This document shows positions 46,407 through 56,046 of a stretch of DNA of 64,000 bases, piece by piece; the first letter of the stretch is position 1, and the number at the start of each line of letters is the position of its first letter. The translations under genes and the position numbers were made by a program. The notes below the pieces were generated by a model. The model was not told the origin of the DNA. It saw only the letters and a list, made by a program, of their open reading frames with translations, and searched no databases. Source of the DNA: Zea mays (Eukaryota > Streptophyta > Magnoliopsida > Poales > Poaceae); NCBI RefSeq assembly GCF_902167145.1, contig NC_050104.1, positions 93,197,849 through 93,261,848 of the forward strand, read 5' to 3'.

Positions 46407-49309
46407 CCGTGCATTGCTTTTAAAGTTGGTCAAAATTTTATTAGCAGTTACTAAGTATAAGTAGATACCAACCCAATTAAATAAGAGATGAAGATTAATA
46501 ACAACACCCACAATGCAATGCAAATGACAAATTGAGTTTAGTTCCATAAGTTAATCATGTGAGGGTCCGAGCTACTCATAACCGTGAGCACGACTGATAT
46601 ACCAGTTTCACTCTGAAGAGGTTGCACATCTTTACCCACAAATCGTTTTACCCATTTGCCACAGAGTTGATCAGACCCCATACACCTCTACCAAGGAAGC
46701 GAGGCAGGGTACCACTACGAGGCCTTTACGAAGTTCCACTAGCTTCAGAAAACCCGCTACAGTTTCTAGGAAGCCCCAATGCAGGGATCCCTCTTCTGAC
46801 CGCCATCGCAGCAAAATCAGCCCAAGAACCTCCCTACATCGGCCACTCCCCTACTACCCTTGCCCCTTTCGGGTAAGGTAGTCATACACTAGCTTTCCTA
46901 ATTAGTCAGCCAAGGGCGTCCCATACCACCCTTGTGGTAGCACTGTTTTCCTGGGTGGTCGCTCCATGTTTCAATTAACAATATGATCTTATCATGAACA
47001 ATAATTAAATAACATCATAATTGGAACATGATCATAATAAAATAGTAGCTTCCCAAAACCAGGTAGAGCAATTGCAAATCTACCCAATAATTCATCTGTT
47101 TGCAAGGTGAGGGATAAACAATGCTAGGGAAAACTATTAGGTCCCATCAAATTAACCTGAACATGTCACAGTGATTAACAGCAAACATTATTGGGTAAAA
47201 AGGAGTGATCAAGGGCACAACTTGCCTGGGACTCGAGATTCTAGATACCAGGATGATCTTCAGATTCTCGGAACCTCACTGCTATTTGTAGCAATACAAA
47301 CAAACATGGTATAGGCAAAATTAACATCACACCAAACATAAGCACAAACTGCATAATAATATTCTACGCGATGCTATGAGATCGTGGGCTCGAGAACCAC
47401 TAAATTCGGAGTTACGGTTAAGAAGATATGATTTTCTAAAGTTGTAGAAGATTAAACAATAAAACTGTGTTTATGTTGATTAAATAAATCAGATGAGAAA
47501 AAAATACTTCAACTTATACATTTAATACATCTTCTCATCTAAGTTATATCTTAACTATGAGTTGGTTTATAATTATTACTTTAGAGAGCTTAATTGGCTA
47601 AACATAGGCTAAGAGTTATCTAATTATAAAAGTCTGCGACATAGTACAACTAATATTATTACTGTATGTACAACATTATTATGAGACCAACACAATTTGA
47701 ATGGGTGTGATTGGAGTTAAAATGAGCAAGTTATGGAGTTTACAAGTTTCAAGATATTTTATTATTGATTTTATACCCTGAAATCAGTACCAAGGGTGTT
47801 TTTGCAACTTCCAGGGCTCCTACGTAAAACGTTTTACACTGCACGCGACCCCAGGTTATTTTTGTACAAGATCAGGGTCATTTTAACAAAACCGCACGAC
47901 CGATCTCGCAAGATTCAACCAGGGTCATCCATTTAAGGATCTTGGGCCCAGATTAGATCAAGCCCCCATCGAACCGGTATGCAACATGGACCGTCGGATC
48001 ACGATCCCCCGGTCCAGAACCAACATGCCCCAGATCCATTCTGATCCATCCGATCGACACTCGGCCGCCTAGATCCAAACACCTAAAAGGGTATTTCTCG
48101 TCCTAATCTCCACCGTACGATTCCGAATTGGCGATCTGGATTTGATCATGCGAAAGGATACGCTTCATCAAATCGCATTCGTTCACACAAGATCGGATGG
48201 CCTTGGGTTCCCCTCCCACTTCACCGGCCACGCGCGACGACACCCGAGCATAGCCGGCGACGCCATGTTCAGAAATGATGAACTCTCTGCTCCCCTGCTC
48301 AAACCCCGATATGGACCGTGCTACGCACTGCGGAGAAGATGGCGAAGCTGAAGGAAGGGCTCTCACCGAGATACGCGCAGGAGGAACCATAGCCCACAGT
48401 GATGATAGATCCACGACGGCGGTTGGCACCCACTCACTCCCCGAGCTCACGGTGATGGTTCCGATGGGGGAGGGAGGTCGCAGGGGTTTGTTTTTGTAGC
48501 CCGGAGGCGCTGGTGGATCGGCCAGACCGGAATGGAAAGGGGCGGCCAAGGGGAACCCCCGGTGACCTCGGACGAAGCCTTGCAAGAGACGCGCGCGCGA
48601 CGCGGAGACGACGAGTCCAACACCGAGGCCTCCACATGGTAGCGAAAGGTGTTCACGAACGTGCGCGCCCCAGAGACAGACGGTGCGGGCCCCGCAGTAC
48701 AGTAACGTCACACATTACGGGTGGCTGCCAGGAAGGGCCCATCGGTCGGCGTGAGAGTGCGCGAGCGCGCAGCCCCGGAGCAGGCCTAGCGGGGGGGGGA
48801 TTTGTAGATGGGCCAATTTGCTTCTAGAGGCCCAATGCATGTGATTCCTTTTTTCTATTCTTTTATCTTTTCTATTTCAAATTTCAAATATCCAAATCAA
48901 ATTTAAATCCCTGTTTGAATTTTCAGATTTCAACTCTCAAATATAATTCTAATGTGAATATAGATTGTACTATTTTTAATATTATTATTTCTTTTCCCCC
49001 ATTTTCTCATTTTAGAAGTAACAATTTACTATTACAATTTTTGTTCTTATTTTCTATTTTTCATTTATAAATTGAGGTCAAATTCATGTTTTCAATAAAA
49101 TGCATCATAACCACATCATCAACAAGAGATGTGCCATTCTTTATTTGTTGATTAGTTTCTTAACTAATTTAATACCCTTTGTTGATTATAAATAGGAAGG
49201 GTCCTAATGAAGTTTCAAGAGTTTCAATAATTCTCGTAACTCCATTATAAATATATTTATTTATTTATTTTATATTTTTTCTTCTACCAATTTTGGGCTT
49301 TATAGGTCT

Positions 49310-49479
49310 CCTTCTCTTATGTCGCTTGAAGGCAACGACTTGTGGCTCGAGTGTGGAGGAGTTGCCATGAGCAATGTTCTCCACATGTTTGGAGTCTTTG
49401 ACCATAAGTTCAAAGTTCACGAATCTCCAAGCATCTCCTCGAGAGTCATCACTTCGTACCTAGGGTTTCACGAAGTACT
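49310..49479 (-). pseudogene. gag: Sirevirus gag fragment (end of the Gag core)
   Basis: The - strand reads, with one frame disruption, a Sirevirus Gag stretch (MTLEEMLGD, FELMVKDSKH, STLEPQVVAFK) that normally precedes the Gly/Lys-rich linker and zinc knuckle. It therefore continues upstream of the 38344-38575 piece once the solo LTR is removed. Another LTR at 49480 cuts it. Confidence 0.6.
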
Positions 49480-50559
49480 TGAAAGGGAAATGTGCCCATG
49501 GGTTATTTCTAGTTGTTTTGGTGAGTAAATGCGCAACACACCACATTGGAATAACTACTTTGATATGAGCATGAGCACAGGGTCTAGCAAAAGCAACTTG
49601 AAGGCAACAAGTCCATATGAGTTGAATTGAAGGGGCAAAAGTGTAACTTTGAGAAAACCAACATAAACATGAGGTTTAAGTGTTTGGATAAGTTGCACAC
49701 ACCCTACTCTATGTTTCTAACACCTTGTTTTGGCTACTAACTCAGCTTTGCAAAGAAAGTGCCTTTTGGACTGAGTTTCAGGCATATCGCAAATCCTAGT
49801 GCAACCAAGGAGAAAAGGTATGTTTCCTACACTTAGTCAACAGGTTTAAGTGCTAACTATGTTTATCTAAGTCATAGGGAATCTACTACGAAGAGCCCAA
49901 AGAAGTTAGAGAGGTTTGGTCTACTCTAGAGGCACTGATCCGGTCTGGCAGTGCATCGTACTATCCGGTGGTGTATCGAACTGGGTCCGTGCCACCCAGA
50001 TGAATAGAGCGCTCTCGGGATTTTTATTTAAAAATCACAGAATTGTGAATAGTGTTTAGTCCGGTGCACTAGATCACCTTCTCCAACGGCTACCTCAGCA
50101 AGCAACGACTACCTAACATCAACTGATAGTCTGGTGGTGCACCGGACCGGTCCGGTGCCCGTCCAGTTTGGAAACTGGCCAATCGGATCCCTGCACTAGG
50201 GGCTATAGGATCCGGTATGGTGTGCACCGGACCGGTTCGGTGCCCTCGCACAGTGCAGAATTTTGGCAGTTTTTACAAGGAAGGAACAATGGCTCCTAGG
50301 CCCCTTAGGGCTATAAAAGGGACCCCAAGGTGTCTCCATTCAGCACCCAAGCATCACAAGAGCTCACTAACACTATGACACTCTGCGACCACGCCCTCTA
50401 GTGATTTGAGAGACATTCGAGCGTTGCTTTTGAGCTGTTCTTATGTGATCTTGTACTCGCACTCTTGTCTTTGCTTCTTGTGCGTGTGTTGTTCTGTTGT
50501 GCTTTTGTGTGTGTATTCTTTCTCCCTCCTTACTCTAATTGTTGATCAAGATCATTGTG
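49480..50559 (+). repeat. Truncated Sirevirus LTR, + strand
   Basis: It starts TGAAAGGGAAATGTGCC, like the solo LTR at 25653, and carries CACCGGACCGGTCCGGTG-type palindromes and a TATAAAAG box at 50312. It stops near 50559 in the leader region, before the CTATTCACCCC end, where another LTR begins. The expected remainder is not seen in the window. Confidence 0.75.
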
Positions 50560-51765
50560 TGTCACACCCGATTTTGGAAGGCAAACCGAATACGAACCAT
50601 GTATGTGCCAGGATAAAATATTCACGTACACAACGATTACATAACTGAACATCATCACATAGTGCTCGAAAAATAGCATAAAGAAGTAGTACTTTATTAC
50701 ATCACGATGTCAGAGACATCCACATAGTCATTGACTTAAACAGTAATCAAAGTGCTAAGGCGAAACACAGTAGAGATAAGGCCTTCACAGGCAGCTGACT
50801 GGTGGTTTGCCGTTAATCTACTCTAGAACACATCAAAGTCCAGAAACTCCTAAAAGTCCTCCACATGGCATTCATCTTCTCCTGAGCAGGGGTTGCTGTG
50901 GGGATAACCTGGTGTTTAGTGTTTAAGCAAGGGTGAGTACACATCAACGTACTCAACAAATGTCCCATTTGGCTAAAGTGGACTAGTTGTATGTGGGGTG
51001 AAGCTTAAATCAGTTGCTTTTAGTTTGTTAGGTATTATTAGTAGTAGAAGCCAAGTTTTACCAATAACCCCAAGTTATTATCCCAAAAGGTACTCCCTCA
51101 GAGAGTAAATACAAGAATCCATAGTTATAATCACCATCATTAAACCATTATCATCAAGGTATCTAGAATATCTCTAATCAAAGGAGATCCCAATGTTGCT
51201 CATAACTATGAGCACGACTGATATACCAGTTTCTAACCCTCTGCAGAGGTCGCACACTTTACCCATGAGTCATGATCCCCTTTCTGCCCGGGGTTCTCGA
51301 CTCCCCATTGATGACTTCCTAGGCGATCTGGCAGGGTATCACTATGTAGCGTTTACAAAGATTCCCTAGAGGTCATAGCCACCCGTTAGGTTTCTCTAGT
51401 TTGATAAACACAGTACCTCTCCCCGTAGGAGGGGTGACTAACAAAAGCAAAACGAACGAACCTCGGCACCTAGCCTCGGCAGAGCAAGTACTATGCCCGG
51501 AACCCATTGACGTCACAATGATGAAGCTAGCTATACCTTAAGTTCCTCTAATTAATAAGCTAAGGGCATCACATACCACCCTGATGGTTGTACTGTTTTC
51601 CCGGGTGGTCATCCAACGAACATGTACTTACAGATAGGTACTCGGGAAATGACCTGAGTCCCCTTTTAGTGCCACAAGTTCATCATCAAATCCAGAATAA
51701 CAGCATCATGTCATAAAGTATTCTCATCATGTTCATTGATTAAAGTAAAGCGCTAGCATGATACT
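50560..51765 (-). repeat. Truncated chromovirus LTR, - strand
   Basis: The + strand starts TGTCACACCCGATTTTGG, the reversed LTR end of a Tekay/Xilon-like family. It includes the conserved block around ATACCAGTTTC and CTCTGCAGAGGTCGCACAC also found reversed at 46590. It is cut at 51765 by the next LTR. No coding sequence is present. Confidence 0.7.
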
Positions 51766-52033
51766 TGTAACACCCCTAGTGTTACTGGCACTAAAACTTG
51801 AGAATGACATCATATTCATTGACATTTCATTTTGTTTGTTAGTCCTAGAATGCATTCACTAGGTAAAATTTCAAAACATGTGTGATGTGGTGACTTGAAG
51901 TGTACTTAACCCTAGGGTAGGATAACCAAGCCTGGGATTAGGGCATATGGGTAATAGTAAGCCAAAATGAGTAATATCTCAAAAGTCATTGGAAATATTC
52001 ATAAGGAATCAAGAATGATGAATTTGAGTGGCA

Positions 52034-52097
52034 CAAAAACCCTAGAGTGCCCAAAACCCTAAAAGAAACCCTAGAAAACCCTAAATTGTACCCTAGG
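52034..52097 (+). promoter_or_regulatory. Telo-box cluster in the LTR
   Basis: Four AAACCCTA motifs plus one TACCCTA occur within about 60 bp, and three more ACCCTA motifs occur at 53990-54055. In plants, single telo-boxes near promoters bind telomere-repeat-binding and Polycomb-recruiting factors. A role in this LTR is inference. Confidence 0.4.
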
Positions 52098-54667
52098 GGG
52101 TGAATTCAAATTCTATACACTTTTGGACCAAAGTGCAAATATCAAAGTGATAGAACATCAAAAATTAAGTAACTTTTACATTGGAGGAATTTTAAGTATT
52201 GTGGAGTAATTTGGACTTAATTGCAAGAGACCCAAGAACCCCTAAGTGGCTAACTCTAAATTTCAGTGGAATTGGGTCACCTTTGGAGCTTTGTATCTCT
52301 TGATTCATGAAGATTTTGCTCTAAGTCAGTACATCAATTTTGTAGAGCTATGATAGGAGTACTACTTTGCTTAAGTGACTGAGCCTTGATGTTGTACAAA
52401 AATTGGATATAAATTGGCATGAAAATGGATTGTCAATGGCCACTGAAGACTGAATTATGACCACCAGTGAAATTGCAAGAACTTGGAGATCAAATTGTGA
52501 GGAATTGAGTGGATAGCTGAGTAAGATCTTTGTAACAAAATTGTAGTTGGTACCTTGGACGACAATACTGATGCAGGCAAGTGAGCGAGTTGTCACATGA
52601 AAAATGGAGAACACAGTTCTCCAAATCGTGGTGTCAGAGTTTCTGATGAAGATCACCATGGAACAGTGACCAGAAAAATTCCAGTGCCGTGAACTTGATG
52701 CCGGTGATCTGCCGCCGCAATTCGCGCCCGCCTGGGATATTCGTGCCACGGGAGAGGAAGATAACGTCGGGGCAGGGTGAAAATATCCGAGGAGGGGTGA
52801 ATCCAGTCGCTAGCCGGACTGGCCGTCGTGTCCCGCCTCGGTCAGTCGCGCTGGCATCACCGGAGCTCACCGTTTTTCTGGCCGTGACACGTAATGACCA
52901 CTCCTCTGTGTCGTAAGGGTCGTGGCAAGCAGTCGGTTATCGTCCGCTGACCAGTCCCCTCTCGCGCGCCACGGTGATCAAGCCACTGTGAAATATCTTG
53001 GCCGTGGTAACTGTGATCTCAATCCAAAATTCGTGCCCAGTTCAATCGAGAGCTATAAATTGAGGATACGCTCTACTCTGCCTCTTTGTTACGCGTCCAA
53101 CCCATCCCCATCTAGCTCCTATCGTGCACCACCGCGCCCCAATTTCGCATTTCCCCCAAATCAATTCTTCGCGCCGCCGTGAGTTTCTCACCGTGGCTAG
53201 ACATCTACAGGTTAGTTCAAGCTTCTCTGCTTGATGTTCTAGCATCCATTAAGCCTCCTATTGCTTGTAGACCCGTTTGATTGAACTAGATTGCACTTAA
53301 TCCCCAAGAACACCTTGGTTTGTCTCCGGTATTCACCGTCGTCGTGGGCAGACAAACTCTGGACCGAATTCGTGCAATTGATGGAGGGATTAGGGTCGCC
53401 TAGGTAGGATTTGGTGTTAGCCGAGTTAGGGCACCGGCCATTGCGTATCCCGGCCGGTACAGGTTCGCCGGAGGGCGTGCTCGTCGACGTTCACCATCGT
53501 GGACTTGGCGTGGTGAAGAAACAGAAGTCAGAGGGCCTTTATGCAAACGTTAGAGACACGGAGGAATAGTGCTAGGGACTCTTTGCAAAGTCGTCGAGGT
53601 CCTCTGTGCAAAATCGCCAGCGCGCGCGCGGGCGCGTTTCTTCTATCAATGGGCTGGCTTGGGCCGGTTTGAGCCCGTCACTATTCATTATTTTCCATTT
53701 TTTCTATGAGGCTTAGGAAATTTATAGAAAATTCTAGAAACATGATAAAAATATGGGACCAATTTTACTAGACTCCTAAATTCCTATAGTATTTAATAAA
53801 AATAGTTCCAAGATTTTTAGTCCCAACCATGAATTATTTATCATTTAAAGATGCCTAAATCTAGCCTTTTAGAATTGTACAAGTAAGTTGGTAGCTCCAA
53901 AATCATAAAACTTTTTGGGTAAGCTTAATATGATAATTAAAGTCCTTGGGTAAAGTTTGGCATGTTTTGGGAATTGTTTGATACCAAACCCAAAACCCTA
54001 GCTTCCTAAGGTAGAATTTGCCTAACCCTAATAGGGTACTAACTCAAGAAACCCTAGTGACTCAGAGGTACCATGAAGGAAAGTTATATTCAAGACACAA
54101 ATTAATGTGTTTCTGTTGCATATTCATAGCATCACATGAGCATTCATGTATATGTATTGTTATATATAGAAAACGAAGAAGTGATTGTCGAAGAAAAACT
54201 ACCCCACAAGCTGAAATTCCACCTGTCGAGAACAGTTTCTACTTTGATATTTGTGGAACAGATCCCGAGTCTCCTACAACACAAGGCAAGCCTCGGTGCA
54301 TTTACCTCTTCCTTGTTATTTTAAAATCTTTATCACTTGAAATGATGCATTAGGTGATAGGAGTTGTGTTAAACCATTGTTGCATTTCCCTTCCTTGGAA
54401 TTGATTACCATTCCTTGATTACCTGTTTTACTTAAAAGTTTTCTGATGCTTAGCTGTGCTTTAGGAAACAAAAATGTTTTGTTTTTAAAACAAAGATGAT
54501 GCTTCATATGGGATGGGATGTTTTCAAAAGAAAAGACTTGATGGTGAATCCATCATGGCCGTGATGGGTTCAACATCGGTAAAGATGTACCTCTGCCAGA
54601 TACCAAAATTTGGGATGTAAATAATAAAGACGAGACCGGGCGGGTGACTTGCACGAGAAGGAAGTCT

Positions 54668-55998
54668 TGAGAGGGAATTAGGCTTACACCTAGTTCCTAT
54701 ATAATTTTGGTGGTTGAATTGTCCAACACAAATAAATGGACTAACTAGTTTGCTCTAGTGTATAAGATATACAGGTGCTAAAGGTTCACACTTAGCCAAT
54801 AAAAAGACCAAAAGTTGGATTCAACAAAAGAGCAAAGGGCCAACCGAAGGCACCTCTGGTCTGGCGCACCGGACTGTCCGGTGTGCCACCGGACAGTGTC
54901 CGGTGCACCACCGGACATGTCCGGTGCACCAGAGGACTCCAACGCAAACTCGCCACCTTCGGGAATTTCCAGAGGCACTCGCGCTATAATTCACTGGACT
55001 GTCCGGCGTACACCGGACAGTGTCCGGTGCGCTAAGGAGGAGCGGCCTCAGGAACTCGCCGGCTTCGGGAATCTTCAACGACTCGTCCGCTATAATTCAC
55101 CGGACATGTCCGGTGTGCACCGGACTGTCCGGTGCATACCCGGAGCAACGGCTACTCGGCGCCAACGGCTACCTGCGACGCAATTAATGCGCGCGCAGCG
55201 CGCGCAGAAGGCAGGCGTGCCCATACTGGCGCACCGGACAAGGAATAGTGCATGTCCGGTGTGCACCGGACATCCAGGCGGGCCCACAAGTCAGAAGCTC
55301 CAACGGTCAGAATCCAACGGCAGTGATGACGTGGCAGGGGCACCGGACATGACCGGTGTGCACCAGACTGTCCGGTGCGCCATCGAACAGACAGCCTCCC
55401 AACGACCACTTTTGGTGGTTGGGGCTATAAATACCCCAACCACCCCACCATTCATTGCATCCAAGTTTTCCACTTCTCAACCACTTACAAGAGCTAGGCA
55501 TTCAATTCTAGACACACCAAAGAGATCAAATCCTCTCCAACTCCACACAAGTCTTTAGTAATTAGCGAGAGAGATTTGCCGTGTTCTTTTGAGCTCTTGC
55601 GCTTGGATTGCTTCTTTTCTTTCTCACTTGTTCTTGTGATCATCACTCAATTGTAATCAAGGCAAGAGGCACCAATTGTGTGGTGGCCCTTGCGGGGAAG
55701 TTTTGTTCCCGGCTTTGATTTGAGAAGAGAAGCTCACTCGGTCCAAGGGACCGTTTGAGAGAGGGAAGGGTTGAAAGAGACCCGGCCTTTGTGGCCTCCT
55801 CAACGGGGAGTAGGTTTGCGAGAACCGAACCTCGGTAAAACAAATCCGCGTGTCACACTCTTTATTTGCTTGCGATTTGTTTTGCACCCTCTCTCTCGCG
55901 GACTCGTTTATATTTCTAACGCTAACCCGGCTTGTAGTTGTGTTTATATTTGTAAATTTCAGTTTCGCCCTATTCACCCCCCCTCTAGGCGACTATCA
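54668..55998 (+). repeat. 5' LTR of the Opie-like element
   Basis: It starts TGAGAGGGAATTAGG and ends GGCGACTATCA. The stretch 54860-55400 holds many copies of the palindrome CACCGGACTGTCCGGTG and its variants, and TATAAATA is at 55426-55433. The long ORFs over this part on both strands are translations of the palindrome and are not genes. Confidence 0.95.
55426..55433 (+). promoter_or_regulatory. LTR TATA box (5' LTR)
   Basis: TATAAATA occurs within GGGGCTATAAATACCCC and is repeated at 62371-62378 in the 3' LTR. Confidence 0.7.
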
Positions 55999-56000
55999 AT

Positions 56001-56012
56001 TGGTATCAGAGG
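56001..56012 (+). other. Primer-binding site of the Opie-like element
   Basis: TGGTATCAGAGG lies two bases after the 5' LTR and is complementary to the initiator-methionine tRNA 3' end. It is 46 bp upstream of the gag ATG. Confidence 0.8.
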
Positions 56013-56046
56013 GCGGTTCTTCATTAGAGCCTAACCGCTCGAAGTG

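Larger units (their letters stand above)
38576..49304 (-). mobile_element. Chromovirus solo LTR, - strand, interrupted by Zeon
   Basis: Two parts, 38576-38985 and 46407-49304 (about 3.3 kb together), form one LTR on the - strand, related to the LTRs at 20423 and 35078. The + strand starts TGTCACACC and ends GGGCTTTATA, so the LTR's own first dinucleotide reads TA instead of TG. A perfect TSD GGTCT (38571-38575 and 49305-49309) brackets it, with no internal region, so it is a solo LTR. GC-rich ORFs at 48100-48830 are LTR text, not genes. Confidence 0.85.
16625..49479 (-). mobile_element. Decayed Sirevirus (Ty1/copia), split by two large insertions
   Basis: Fragments of one gag-pol read in order down the - strand: gag at 49479-49310, the gag zinc-knuckle region at 38575-38344, the gag C-terminal extension at 20422-18400, then protease, GAG-pre-integrase and integrase to about 16625. 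TSDs ATTCT (20418-20422/38344-38348) and GGTCT (38571-38575/49305-49309) mark where other elements entered. No RT/RNase H or LTR of this copy is visible, so it is truncated on both sides. Confidence 0.8.

Noticed and set aside
48103..48827. GC-rich ORFs of up to 202 residues
   Set aside because: They lie within the - strand solo LTR, in the same GC-rich block as the leader at 21120-22330 and 35800-36900, with no shared protein conservation.
52348..54353. ORFs of 133, 111 and 86 residues
   Set aside because: They lie inside the LTR that begins at 51766. No domain is visible, and frames are short relative to chance.
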